This document shows positions 18,077 to 26,196 of a stretch of 57,900 bases of DNA, piece by piece. The translations under genes were made by a program, and so were the position numbers. Position 1 is the stretch's first letter. Every line of letters begins with the position of its first letter. A model generated the notes under the pieces. The model made no database searches. It was given only the letters and a program-made list of their open reading frames with translations, and was not told the DNA's origin. The stretch is taken from assembly GCA_016788465.1 (NCBI GenBank), contig JAEURV010000066.1:1-57900 (forward strand), written 5' to 3'. Source of the DNA: Nitrospira sp. (GTDB lineage: Bacteria; Nitrospirota; Nitrospiria; Nitrospirales; Nitrospiraceae).

Positions 18077-18946
18077 ATGCAGCTCAGATCCAAAACGCCT
18101 GCCCTGATGTCGGAGCCTGTCAGATCGGAGGGTGAGTCGTTCCCCCATGTCATTGCCGTTTCAAGCGGAAAAGGTGGTGTGGGGAAGACCAATGTCGTGG
18201 CGAATGTGGGCATGGCGCTGACGAAGCTTGGGAAACGGGTCTTGATCCTGGATGCCGATCTCGGGCTTGGAAATCTCGATGTGCTGCTCGGCCTTGTCCC
18301 GCGATTCACGATTGAAGATGTGCTGGCCGGGACCCATACATTCGATGAGATCGTGCTGAAAGGTCCGGCAGATATCCATGTATTGCCGGCAAGCTCCGGA
18401 GTGCCACAGCTGACGACGTTAACGGAATCGCAGCAGCTCATCATCCAAGAACAATTGGCGCAGTTTGCAGCGGGAATGGACGTTCTGTTGATTGATACCG
18501 GGGCCGGGATTTCCGCCAGTGTGACATTTTTTGCCGCCTCCGCTGATGAGATCGTGATTGTCGTGTCTCCGGAACCAACATCGCTTACAGATGCCTATGC
18601 CCTGATTAAGGTCTTGGCACGCCAATATCGTGAACGTCGTTTCAAAATATTAGTCAACCAAGCGAAAAGCCCGAGAGAAGCATCCGAAGTCTTCGGAAAG
18701 CTCGATGTCGCGGCGGATCGATTTTTGCACGTCGCTCTGGAGTTGATCGGGGCCGTTCCCTATGACGATTACGTTCCGATGGCGGTCATGCAACAGAAGG
18801 CTGTCTTAGAATTGTTTCCGGAGGCTCCGGCGTCCGAAGCATTCAAGAAGTTGGCCCGGCAGATCGTGCAATGGCCTAAGCCTGCGCTTCCCAAAAGCTC
18901 GATACAGTTGGTGTGGCAACGGTCGGCGACGCACGTCGGCAACTAG
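18077..18946 (+). CDS. flhG: MinD-like ATPase FlhG/FleN (flagellar number control)
   Basis: FlhG is the ParA/MinD ATPase that, with FlhF, limits flagellar number and delivers FliM-FliN to the basal body. The 289-residue protein has the deviant Walker A motif (SSGKGGVGKTNVVANVG), the switch region LDADLGLGNLDVLLGL and Walker B (VLLIDTGAGIS). The start ATG 18077 has GGAGGT six bases upstream. Upstream ATG 18047 would overlap flhF and lacks such a site. A C-terminal membrane-targeting helix is not obvious. Position after flhF and before fliA fits flhF-flhG-fliA operons. Confidence 0.95.
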   Translation: MQLRSKTPALMSEPVRSEGESFPHVIAVSSGKGGVGKTNVVANVGMALTKLGKRVLILDADLGLGNLDVLLGLVPRFTIEDVLAGTHTFDEIVLKGPADIHVLPASSGVPQLTTLTESQQLIIQEQLAQFAAGMDVLLIDTGAGISASVTFFAASADEIVIVVSPEPTSLTDAYALIKVLARQYRERRFKILVNQAKSPREASEVFGKLDVAADRFLHVALELIGAVPYDDYVPMAVMQQKAVLELFPEAPASEAFKKLARQIVQWPKPALPKSSIQLVWQRSATHVGN

Positions 18947-18966
18947 CGAAGGGTTAGACAACTATT

Positions 18967-19716
18967 ATGAGCAAGGCGGCATTACCACACGAGCGGAAGT
19001 CATTCTCAGCACAAGGGGCGAGGCGGGAGCAGCTGATCAAAGAATTCGCCCATGTCATTCGTGCCATGGCCCATCGATTGGCATTCCGACTTCCAGCCTA
19101 TCTGGATGCGGAGGATCTGATTTCGGTCGGCACTATTGGATTGATGGATGCCATGACGAAGTACGATCCAACACGGGAAGCCAAGTTCAAGACTTATGCG
19201 GAGTTTCGTATTCGAGGTGCCATGCTCGATGAGATTCGCGCCATGGATTGGATTCCACGCTCGGTCCACGAACGTATTTCCTTGCTCCAAAAGACCCACA
19301 CTCTCTTGATGAGTCGTCTGGGTCGACCGCCCCATGACGAGGAGGTGGCAACGGAGTTGAAAATGTCGCTGGAAGAGCTGGATGAGTTTATCACGCGTGC
19401 CAGGGGGGCCGTCATGATCAGTGTGGATGATCTGAGTCTCCATGAGCCAGACGGTCACAAAGTGGTGAAGATGTTGGCCGACACTCATACCCCTGATCCG
19501 CTTTCCTCATTGGTGAATGAACGCGAGCGTGAGTCCATAGCAGGGGCGATTCAGATGTTGCCCGAAAAGGAACGCATGGTACTCACCCTGTATTACTATG
19601 AGGAATTAACCATGAAAGAAATCGGAGAACTTCTCAAGGTAACGGAGTCACGTGTCTGTCAAATCCATACAAAAGCCATCATCCGACTGAAGGCAACCCT
19701 CGAAGCAATCAGTTAG
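18967..19716 (+). CDS. fliA: RNA polymerase sigma factor FliA (sigma28)
   Basis: A 249-residue sigma70-family protein with regions 2 (YLDAEDLISVGTIGLMDAMT then YDPTREAKFKTYAEFRIRGA), 3 (IPRSVHERISLLQKTHTLL) and 4 (LPEKERMVLTLYYYEELTMK then EIGELLKVTESRVCQIHTKA). This is the flagellar sigma28 that reads class III genes. Several sites of the form TCAAG-N14/15-GCCGATA occur upstream of genes in this same window, and the anti-sigma FlgM is encoded 5.6 kb downstream, so the whole sigma28 circuit is present. The gene ends the long fliL-fliA run. Confidence 0.98.
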   Translation: MSKAALPHERKSFSAQGARREQLIKEFAHVIRAMAHRLAFRLPAYLDAEDLISVGTIGLMDAMTKYDPTREAKFKTYAEFRIRGAMLDEIRAMDWIPRSVHERISLLQKTHTLLMSRLGRPPHDEEVATELKMSLEELDEFITRARGAVMISVDDLSLHEPDGHKVVKMLADTHTPDPLSSLVNERERESIAGAIQMLPEKERMVLTLYYYEELTMKEIGELLKVTESRVCQIHTKAIIRLKATLEAIS

Positions 19717-20160
19717 GACTCGTGTTCGGCTGCCGCATGAGTCCGACATCCAACCGGATGTGTGGCGGCATCATTCTCGCCTCTATGCGATAGTTGTCCT
19801 CCGATGCGTGTGATCAATGAGTCCTTGCAGGCTAGGTGGGCAACGCAGTTTGGCTGCTCACATGGGAGCCTCCTTCTCCTTACGTCCCCGTTTGTTGCTG
19901 AGCTGGCACAGTCCAAACAGGTCTTTATTGGATGTGCGTGTCCTCGCTTCGGATTCTCTGAGGAAGAGAAGGGGCTGCGATGAGTAGGGAAAGGATTGGA
20001 GTCGTTCCAGGAAAAATGTGCCGCTTACGGGTGGAATCTTGCCTGGTCGGACGGTTGCTTGATCCAGCAGCACGATGTTCTTCATTCCCCACTGTCGTGA
20101 TTCCTCCATTTTTCATCGGGTTTGAATAGTGAGACTCTGAAATCGGCAGGGAGAGCACCT
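19717..20160. other. Intergenic region between fliA and the flgF promoter, with stem-loop
   Basis: About 440 bases without a supported gene; open frames here on both strands lack ribosome binding sites and family resemblance. Just after fliA there is a two-part stem: TGCCGC (19731-19736) pairs with GCGGCA (19765-19770), enclosing ACATCC/GGATGT (19746-19761) with an AACC loop. No T tract follows, so it is only a possible terminator. The region ends at a sigma54-like promoter. Confidence 0.5.
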
Positions 20161-20176
20161 TGGCACAAGGGTTGCT
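20161..20176 (+). promoter_or_regulatory. Sigma54-type promoter for the rod/ring operon (flgF onward)
   Basis: TGGCACAAGGGTTGCT is a perfect match to the -24/-12 consensus TGGCAC-N5-TTGCW. It ends 34 bases before the flgF ATG, giving a leader that includes the AAGGAG ribosome binding site. It is the best sigma54-like site in the window. Confidence 0.85.
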
Positions 20177-20210
20177 GTCTTTGTATGGGGAACGAGAAGG
20201 AGTGATCCCT

Positions 20211-20981
20211 ATGAATCGTGGTATCTATCCAATCCTATCCGGCGCGCTGGCTCATGAACGACGAATGCAAGTCTTTGCCAATAATATGGCCAATGTGAAT
20301 ACGGCCGGCTTCAAGCAGGACGAGCAGGCCTTCAAGGCCATTTTCCCTAAGTACCAAGCGGTCGTTCCAGCGATTGGGAATAGCGCGGGGTTAGCGCGGC
20401 AGATCGAGGCCAGACCGTTTGGCACGAGCGAACGCGCGTTCGTTGCCCCGCACATGATGAAAACGACGTTTGAAGCGGGGCGAATCAGGCTGACCGGCAA
20501 TCCGCTGGATCTTGCGATTCAGGGAAGAGGGTTTTTAGAAGTGGAGACGCCTCAAGGGGTTCGTTACACCAGGAACGGCATGCTTTCACTCGACAATCAA
20601 CGTAGGTTAGTGAACGGACTGGGCTATCCCGTGATGGGAACAAAAGGAGAAATCAAGATTCCTGCCGGGAAACTCGAAATAACTCCTCAAGGCGATATCA
20701 GAGTGGATGATAAATCTGTTGCGACAATCAAAATTATGGAGTTCTCTGATGAGGAGATGCCGGTCAAGTCTGCCGAAGGGTTGTTCGCATCCGATAAAGG
20801 TAAACCCGTCAAGAATCCGCAGATTCTGGCCGGGCATATCGAAGAATCGAACGTCAATTCGATCGGTGAAATGGTGAAGATGATTGAGGGGATGCGGAGC
20901 TATGAATCCGCACAGAAACTCATTCAGACTCTCGATCGTATGGCCGAAACGGCGATTCAGGATATCGGGCGGGTTGTGTAG
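20211..20981 (+). CDS. flgF: Flagellar proximal rod protein FlgF
   Basis: A 256-residue rod protein with the conserved N-terminus (IYPILSGALAHERRMQVFAN then NMANVNTAGFK) and C-terminus (LAGHIEESNVNSIGEMVKMI then EGMRSYESAQKLIQTLDRM). FlgF and FlgG are paralogues; this one comes first and is shorter in the middle, as usual for FlgF. ATG 20211 is preceded by AAGGAG at eight bases. An upstream TTG at 20160 would extend the frame into the sigma54 promoter and is rejected. Confidence 0.95.
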   Translation: MNRGIYPILSGALAHERRMQVFANNMANVNTAGFKQDEQAFKAIFPKYQAVVPAIGNSAGLARQIEARPFGTSERAFVAPHMMKTTFEAGRIRLTGNPLDLAIQGRGFLEVETPQGVRYTRNGMLSLDNQRRLVNGLGYPVMGTKGEIKIPAGKLEITPQGDIRVDDKSVATIKIMEFSDEEMPVKSAEGLFASDKGKPVKNPQILAGHIEESNVNSIGEMVKMIEGMRSYESAQKLIQTLDRMAETAIQDIGRVV

Positions 20982-21002
20982 CGTCCGAATTAAGGACGAG
21001 AG

Positions 21003-21019
21003 ACGCTTCACGAACGACG
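21003..21019. repeat. Half-copy of the palindromic repeat between flgF and flgG
   Basis: ACGCTTCACGAACGACG is the exact reverse complement of a 17-base stretch at 57321-57337 between motA and motB. It occupies most of the short flgF-flgG gap. Confidence 0.7.
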
Positions 21020-21038
21020 AGAGGCGAGGAGGACACTC

Positions 21039-21830
21039 ATGATTCGTGCTATGTGGACAGCAGCGACGGGAATGACGGCGCAACAGATCAATGTTGATAC
21101 CATTGCACACAACCTTGCCAACGTGAATACCAATTCTTTTAAGCGAAGTCGAGCGGAGTTTGCCGACCTGGTTTATCAAATCCAGCGACTTCCCGGCACG
21201 AACGCCTCGAATGTCGGCGTATTCCCCGTTGGGATCCAAGTCGGGACCGGGGTGCGTCCGACCACCGTGGCAAAAGAATGGCTGCAAGGGAATATGCGTC
21301 AAACGAATAATGAGACGGATCTGGCCATCGATGGCAATGGGTTTTTTCAAGTCTCCCGTCCTGACGGCACAATCATGTACACCAGAAACGGTTCATTCAA
21401 ACGGGACAATGTCGGGAACCTGGTGACCGGTGATGGAGATCTTCTGAATCCGGTCATTACAATTCCGTCCGGCGCGCTCAAGGTGGATATTGGCCAGGAT
21501 GGTACGGTGTCAGTGTTGCTCCCTGGCGTGACTCAAGCCTCACAGGTTGGCCAGATTCAGTTGACTCGGTTCGACAACCCCTCGGGCTTGGTGGCGATGG
21601 GGAATAATCTGTTCATCGATAGCTTTGCGTCAGGTCCTCCCACCCAGGGGACCGGCGGTTTCACGACCGGGTTCGGGACGATTCAACAGGGATTCTTAGA
21701 GAGCTCGAATGTCAATCTTGCTGAAGAAATGGTCAATATGATCATTGCCCAGCGGAGTTATGAGATCAACTCGAAGACGATTCAAGCCTCTGACGAGATG
21801 ATGGCGATTGCCAACAATCTGCGACGGTAG
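21039..21830 (+). CDS. flgG: Flagellar distal rod protein FlgG
   Basis: A 263-residue protein, standard FlgG length, with the N-terminal rod signature (MWTAATGMTAQQINVDTIAH then NLANVNTNSFKRSRAEFADL), and the C-terminal ESSNVNLAEEMVNMIIAQRS region. It forms the driveshaft that crosses the periplasm. GAGGAGG precedes the ATG at good spacing. flgA begins 12 bases after it. Confidence 0.98.
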   Translation: MIRAMWTAATGMTAQQINVDTIAHNLANVNTNSFKRSRAEFADLVYQIQRLPGTNASNVGVFPVGIQVGTGVRPTTVAKEWLQGNMRQTNNETDLAIDGNGFFQVSRPDGTIMYTRNGSFKRDNVGNLVTGDGDLLNPVITIPSGALKVDIGQDGTVSVLLPGVTQASQVGQIQLTRFDNPSGLVAMGNNLFIDSFASGPPTQGTGGFTTGFGTIQQGFLESSNVNLAEEMVNMIIAQRSYEINSKTIQASDEMMAIANNLRR

Positions 21831-21842
21831 TGAGGGGGTAGT

Positions 21843-22643
21843 ATGGTGAGGATTGGGATCGTTCTTGTGTCGTTCTGGGTGGGGTGGTGCGGCTGGACTT
21901 CGACGGCATCAGCCGGGACTCGAGTCGACGCACGTTCCGTCACACTTGTGAATGCGGGGCATCAAACGCGAGCTGTGGAGAAGGAGCGTGAAAAGCCCGT
22001 GATGCAGGAGCTCTCGACCGAACTGTTGCAGGAGGCGATTCATCGATACCTGGAGCAGGCCTGGTCACATAAAGTGAGGACAATCACGGTGACGGTGCTT
22101 GATCCTACTGAATCGATTTCCGTACCGTCAGGCATCATCGGCGTTCAGGTTCTGTCGACCGGTTCAGACGATGGCCTTGGGCGGCGAGCCTTTCCGGTGG
22201 CGGTTGCCGTGGGTGGAAAAGCATGGAAAACCATTCAGGTGTTGGCGGATGTGTCGGCGATGATCGATGCCATTGTTCCCACCCGACTGTTGAAGACGGA
22301 GGAGCTGATCGACGGCACAGATCTCAAGACGACGCGTATTCGAATCCACCAGTGGAATCATCCGTTTCTTACTGATCGAGATGAGGTGATCGGTAAGAGT
22401 GCGGCGCGTCCATTACCGCCTGATACCCCATTGCGTCCGGCGTTTGTGAAGCTTCCCCTCGTGGTCAAGAAGGGAGACCGGGTCATGATAGAGGCTCGTC
22501 GAGGAGGCCTGTCGATTCAGGCTTATGGCATCACGAAATCAAGCGGCCAAGTCGGACAAACGATCATGGTTGCGAATCTTGATTCGGGCCGAGAATTCAG
22601 AGCAAAGGTTGTGGCGCCGAGTCTGGTACAGGTCGATTTCTAG
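21843..22643 (+). CDS. flgA: P-ring assembly chaperone FlgA
   Basis: FlgA is a periplasmic chaperone for P-ring assembly by FlgI. The 266-residue protein has an N-terminal signal peptide (VRIGIVLVSFWVGWCGWTST then an Ala-Ser-Ala cleavage region), a variable first domain and a C-terminal SAF/beta-clip domain (from about residue 150: RLLKTEELIDGTDLKTTRIR, PLPPDTPLRPAFVKLPLVVK and KKGDRVMIEARRGGLSIQ). A GAGGGGG site lies upstream. The neighbours flgH and flgI are its clients or partners. Confidence 0.93.
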   Translation: MVRIGIVLVSFWVGWCGWTSTASAGTRVDARSVTLVNAGHQTRAVEKEREKPVMQELSTELLQEAIHRYLEQAWSHKVRTITVTVLDPTESISVPSGIIGVQVLSTGSDDGLGRRAFPVAVAVGGKAWKTIQVLADVSAMIDAIVPTRLLKTEELIDGTDLKTTRIRIHQWNHPFLTDRDEVIGKSAARPLPPDTPLRPAFVKLPLVVKKGDRVMIEARRGGLSIQAYGITKSSGQVGQTIMVANLDSGREFRAKVVAPSLVQVDF

Positions 22644-22649
22644 GAGCAT

Positions 22650-23369
22650 ATGGAGAAGTTCCTGGTGGTTGCACATCGAACACGGTTGAGACTTGCCATG
22701 GCTGGACTCGGATTCGTTGTGGCGGTCATTTTACAGGGATGTTCGACTCCGCCGCCGGTGTCGAGCAGGGTGAGCGCACCTCCGTTGCCTCCTCCCAAAA
22801 CACTGGGGTCGCTCTGGCAAGAAGAAAATGGCAGGGCCTATCTCTATGAAGACCTCAGAGCCATGCGCATCGGGGATATTCTTACCGTAAAAATTGCCGA
22901 AAATCATAAAGGTTCGAAGTCGGCCGATACGGCAGTTCAACGGGACTCGACGATCAAGAATAGCATGATCGGCAGCGGCGCCGGGTATATCGGACTACCG
23001 GGCATACGATTCAGTGATGAAACAAAACGCGGATTCGGAATCAATGCAAGTGCCAATAATAAGTTCGATGGGAAAGGCGCCACCAATCGGGAGGGAACCT
23101 TAACTGGAACGATCTCGGCCATCGTGACGGAAGTATTCCCGAACGGCGATCTGCGAATCGAAGGTCGCCGCGAAGTCACCGTCAACAGCGAGAAACAGCT
23201 GATGACCATTGCCGGTATCGTGAGACGTATGGATGTCGACACCAAGAATACGGTCATTTCAACGTCGATTGCCGATGCCAAGATTGAGTATTCAGGGTTG
23301 GGTGTATTGGACGATGTTCAACGTCCAGGCTGGTTTGTTCGAATCCTCGATTGGATCTATCCGTTCTAA
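22650..23369 (+). CDS. flgH: L-ring lipoprotein FlgH
   Basis: FlgH forms the outer-membrane bushing of the flagellum. The 239-residue product has a lipoprotein signal with a lipobox ending LQGC (Cys at about residue 31), then a Pro-rich linker and the FlgH domain (SLWQEENGRAYLYEDLRAMR then IGDILTVKI). Conserved EGRREVTVNSEKQ and TKNTVISTSIADAKIEYSG segments are present. A TAGGAG-like site lies before the ATG. Its presence shows that the host has an outer membrane. Confidence 0.97.
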   Translation: MEKFLVVAHRTRLRLAMAGLGFVVAVILQGCSTPPPVSSRVSAPPLPPPKTLGSLWQEENGRAYLYEDLRAMRIGDILTVKIAENHKGSKSADTAVQRDSTIKNSMIGSGAGYIGLPGIRFSDETKRGFGINASANNKFDGKGATNREGTLTGTISAIVTEVFPNGDLRIEGRREVTVNSEKQLMTIAGIVRRMDVDTKNTVISTSIADAKIEYSGLGVLDDVQRPGWFVRILDWIYPF

Positions 23370-23383
23370 GGAGCAGTGTTGCG

Positions 23384-23668
23384 ATGCCGACTCCGATGAG
23401 ACGTACGGTCCCTAGGAAAACGCTTTCCAAACGGCGAGTAGTGAATGTGCAAACGTTGCAGATGATGCTCAGAAGCGGAGTCGTCAGGAGAGCTGATTCC
23501 CTACCCCCACTTCCGCTCAGACAGGCGCGCATGAAACCATCGGATGAGCAACAACGAGCTGGCGGCAAAGAGGTGGTGCAGGCGCAAGGGTGGTTGTCGC
23601 GTGTCATTTTTGGTCCGAGGCCGCAACCTATACCCACAAAGCGTTCCTCATTCGACGGAGGGCAATAG
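23384..23668 (+). CDS. Small basic protein of unknown function between flgH and flgI
   Basis: A 94-residue open frame that fills the gap between flgH and flgI. ATG 23384 has AAGGAG nine bases upstream, overlapping the flgH stop; its stop lies four bases before the flgI start, and the flgI ribosome binding site is inside its end. The product is rich in Arg, Lys, Pro and Gln, with no signal peptide or membrane segment. I do not recognise a family. The tight fit argues for a translated gene. Weak candidates are an export-related or ring-assembly factor, but nothing in the sequence proves this. Confidence 0.6.
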   Translation: MPTPMRRTVPRKTLSKRRVVNVQTLQMMLRSGVVRRADSLPPLPLRQARMKPSDEQQRAGGKEVVQAQGWLSRVIFGPRPQPIPTKRSSFDGGQ

Positions 23669-23672
23669 TTGT

Positions 23673-24809
23673 ATGGTATCACGGTGGTCGATGTTGTTGC
23701 TGTTCTTCGTAGTGGCTGGATCCATCTGGCCTGCGAAGGCCGATGCGGTGAGGATCAAGGACATCGGTTCGATCGAAGGGGTTCGTGAAAACCAGCTGCT
23801 GGGGTACGGGTTAGTAGTCGGGTTGGACAGCACCGGTGATCGGGTCATCGGCGGACAGTTCACGATTCAAGCAATGATGTCGATGTTGAACAAGATGGGA
23901 GTTCATTTGGTTATCGATCCCATTCAACTCCTGACGAGAAATATCGCATCTGTCATGGTCACTGCAAAGCTTCCTCCATTCTCAAAACCTGGTATGACTC
24001 TGGATGCCGTGGTCTCCTCGATGGCCAACGCGAAGAGTTTGCAAGGAGGCACGCTGTTGCTGACGCCACTCAAGTCTGCGAATCAGCAAGTGTTTGCCGT
24101 CGCCCAGGGGCCCGTATCTATAGGAGGATTTCTTGGCGGCACTGGTGGAGCGGGTGGAGCCACGGTGACCAAGAATCATCAGGCGGCGGGTGTGGTGCCT
24201 GGAGGGGCGATTATTGAGAAGGAACTTCCCGTCGACATCGATTCCTGGGAGACCGTGTCCGTTCTGCTGCGCCAGCCGGACTTTACCACTGCGATTCGGA
24301 CGGCCGAGGCCATTGATAATGCTTTCGGGAAGGGTAGTGCATCGGCCGTCAACGCCGGCTACATTAAGGCAACGATTCCTCCGGTGTTTCACGGGCGGGT
24401 TGTTGAATATATTGCGTCCATTGAAGGGCTTGATGTTTCCGTCGATGCCATTGCGAAGGTCGTTGTCAATGAGCGGACGGGGACAGTTGTGTTGGGCGAA
24501 CACGTTCGGATTTCAACCTGTGCCATTTCTCATGGAAATCTGACGATTTCAGTGAAAAATACCCTGAATGTGTCTCAGCCGGCAGCACCACTTGTGGGGA
24601 ATGCTGCGGGACAAACCACTGTTACTCCGGATGTCCAGACGGAGGTCAAGGAACAGGAGTCCCGCCTGATCGTTGTCGATGAAACGGTCACCTTGGGCGA
24701 GGTTGTCCAGGCACTTAACGCCGTGGGGGTCACGCCCAGGGATCTGGTGGCGATTCTCTCAGCGCTCAAGTCCGCTGGGGCGCTTCAGGCAAATCTCGAG
24801 ATTATCTGA
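23673..24809 (+). CDS. flgI: P-ring protein FlgI
   Basis: FlgI polymerises into the periplasmic P-ring. The 378-residue product has a signal peptide (SMLLLFFVVAGSIWPAKADA), then the family pattern starting VRIKDIGSIEGVRENQLLGY then GLVVGLDSTGD and later NAGYIKATIPPVFHGR and the conserved C-terminus (VTPRDLVAILSALKSAGALQ). ATG 23673 is preferred (GGAGGG 10 bases before) over the much longer frame from 23544, because the signal peptide then lies at the N-terminus. It overlaps no other gene except through its upstream site. Confidence 0.96.
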   Translation: MVSRWSMLLLFFVVAGSIWPAKADAVRIKDIGSIEGVRENQLLGYGLVVGLDSTGDRVIGGQFTIQAMMSMLNKMGVHLVIDPIQLLTRNIASVMVTAKLPPFSKPGMTLDAVVSSMANAKSLQGGTLLLTPLKSANQQVFAVAQGPVSIGGFLGGTGGAGGATVTKNHQAAGVVPGGAIIEKELPVDIDSWETVSVLLRQPDFTTAIRTAEAIDNAFGKGSASAVNAGYIKATIPPVFHGRVVEYIASIEGLDVSVDAIAKVVVNERTGTVVLGEHVRISTCAISHGNLTISVKNTLNVSQPAAPLVGNAAGQTTVTPDVQTEVKEQESRLIVVDETVTLGEVVQALNAVGVTPRDLVAILSALKSAGALQANLEII

Positions 24810-24817
24810 GGGGTTCG

Positions 24818-25228
24818 ATGGATAGAATCACGCAAACCGGGTTGGAGAAGAGTCTGGGGTTGATGACGTCACCACCATTATATAGGGATGCTGGGGCACA
24901 GAGCTCACCAAGTCAGCCGAACAGCCAGCATAACCCATTGACAGTACAGGATGTCATGAAGGAGCGACAGAAGCTTATCGAGGCCGGGAAGCAGTATGAA
25001 TCCTATTTTGTGTCATATTTACTGAAAGTTATGAGGGAAACAGTCCCTCAGGGAGCCCTTGCCAATAAACAGGGGGCCTATTTCTATTCATTCTATGATG
25101 AGGAAATCGGAAGACGAGCCGCGGAATCAGGAGGAATCGGTATCGCTCAGATGGTCCAAGAACATGCAGTAAAATATTTTTCAGGCTCCCCTGTCGAACA
25201 CTCAAGTTTTCCCGTGAGAGACCGATAA
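24818..25228 (+). CDS. flgJ: Rod-binding protein FlgJ (rod-cap domain only)
   Basis: A 136-residue protein with the FlgJ rod-binding domain at about residues 50-125 (GKQYESYFVSYLLKVMRETV and YFYSFYDEEIGRRAAESGGI then GIAQMVQEH). The C-terminal muramidase domain of enterobacterial FlgJ is absent, as in many other phyla, so a separate peptidoglycan hydrolase must open the wall. None is encoded in the window. The last three codons and stop lie inside the sigma28-like promoter of flgM. Confidence 0.92.
   Translation: MDRITQTGLEKSLGLMTSPPLYRDAGAQSSPSQPNSQHNPLTVQDVMKERQKLIEAGKQYESYFVSYLLKVMRETVPQGALANKQGAYFYSFYDEEIGRRAAESGGIGIAQMVQEHAVKYFSGSPVEHSSFPVRDR
25202..25228 (+). promoter_or_regulatory. 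Sigma28-type promoter for flgM-flgN-flgK-flgL
   Basis: TCAAGTTT (25202-25209), an 11-base spacer, and ACCGATAA (25221-25228) closely match the FliA consensus TAAAGTTT-N11-GCCGATAA. The -10 box ends exactly at the flgJ stop codon. It would start flgM about 60 bases downstream, the usual class III control for an anti-sigma factor. Confidence 0.82.
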
Positions 25229-25297
25229 GTTACTCGACAGGGATAAAGGGCACTGAGCGTTCAGGATACGCGTCGGGAGAGTTGGGGAAGGAGTAGG

Positions 25298-25606
25298 ATG
25301 ATGCAGATTTCAGGTCATGGGAAAGTTGACCATCTCGCAAAAGTGTTGCTCGGCGTGCATGAGGCTGAGAACGTCGGTGCTCGACAACCGACGACCCAGG
25401 CCAAAGCCGTTAAAGATGAGGTTCAGATTTCTGCACAAGCAAAAGAACTGCAACGGATCCGGGAGTTGGTCAACCAGCCGGATCCCGAACGGGCAGAACG
25501 TGTCGAGCGCATCAAACGCGCTTTCGATAGCGGTACGTACGATATTAGCGGTCGTGCAGTTGGAGACGCGTTAATTAAACAAGTTCTGACCGACGCGGTA
25601 CTTTAA
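25298..25606 (+). CDS. flgM: Anti-sigma28 factor FlgM
   Basis: A 102-residue protein whose C-terminal half has the FlgM pattern: VKDEVQISAQAKELQRIREL and later RVERIKRAFDSGTYDISGRA followed by VGDALIKQVLTDAVL. FlgM holds FliA inactive until the hook is complete and FlgM is exported. The N-terminus is flexible. Start codons ATG 25298 or 25301 are equivalent; AAGGAG is just upstream. It has its own sigma28-like promoter, giving the known negative feedback. Confidence 0.94.
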   Translation: MMQISGHGKVDHLAKVLLGVHEAENVGARQPTTQAKAVKDEVQISAQAKELQRIRELVNQPDPERAERVERIKRAFDSGTYDISGRAVGDALIKQVLTDAVL

Positions 25607-25665
25607 GCGGCTGGAATTCACCAAGTTGAGTCATCAGAGCAACGGATCCTCGATCTGGTCCATGG

Positions 25666-26190
25666 ATGGGCAGGTTTCCGATCGTGAATGCAACAATCGC
25701 TTTCGAGCAGTTGCCTCATATTCTCGCCCGTGAATCAGCTCAGTGTGATCTCTTAGCACAGAATATCGTTCAGGAGCGAGATGCCATCAGACGGATGGCG
25801 CTCAGCGAGTTTCTTTCCATCAACCAATCCAGGATCTCGATTCTCGAGTCTCTACACCGGCTGAAAGACGAGCTCGATCTGCTGCTTGATGATCTCGCGA
25901 ACACCTATCAGGTGCCATCGTCCAGTCGGACGATTACTGACATACTACACCGAGTTGATAGCCCACAGGCTGCGGTGATTCTTCGGCAGTATGAGCATCT
26001 AGCGGAAAAGGTTCGAGCGGTCAAACAGGATATCGCCGCCAATCAAGTATTGATCCACAGTGTTCAGTCATTTCTCCTTCGAGCGCTGGAAGCGCACCGT
26101 CAGTCGTTGCCAGAAGGAGATCTCTATTCAGACTCCGGGTCTCGACAGCAACAGCATGTTCCGGCGGCAGTCATCAGGCGACAGGGGTGA
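25666..26190 (+). CDS. flgN: FlgN-like chaperone for hook-filament junction proteins
   Basis: A 174-residue mostly helical protein without membrane segments. It lies between flgM and flgK, where flgN normally sits, and has the FlgN pattern of heptads with a central segment LLLDDLANTYQVPSSSRTIT and an Arg/Gln-rich tail. FlgN escorts FlgK and FlgL to FlhA. FlgN sequences diverge, so the assignment depends partly on position. The start is uncertain between ATG 25666 and GTG 25684. Confidence 0.8.
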   Translation: MGRFPIVNATIAFEQLPHILARESAQCDLLAQNIVQERDAIRRMALSEFLSINQSRISILESLHRLKDELDLLLDDLANTYQVPSSSRTITDILHRVDSPQAAVILRQYEHLAEKVRAVKQDIAANQVLIHSVQSFLLRALEAHRQSLPEGDLYSDSGSRQQQHVPAAVIRRQG

Positions 26191-26196
26191 TGAACG

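Noticed and set aside
19762-19983. 73-codon open frame after fliA, and overlapping minus-strand frames up to 20158
   Set aside because: No ribosome binding site, odd composition, and no match to known motility proteins; treated as non-coding.
20160-20210. Upstream TTG start for flgF
   Set aside because: It begins one base before the perfect sigma54-like promoter, so it would not be transcribed from it; ATG 20211 has AAGGAG at good spacing.
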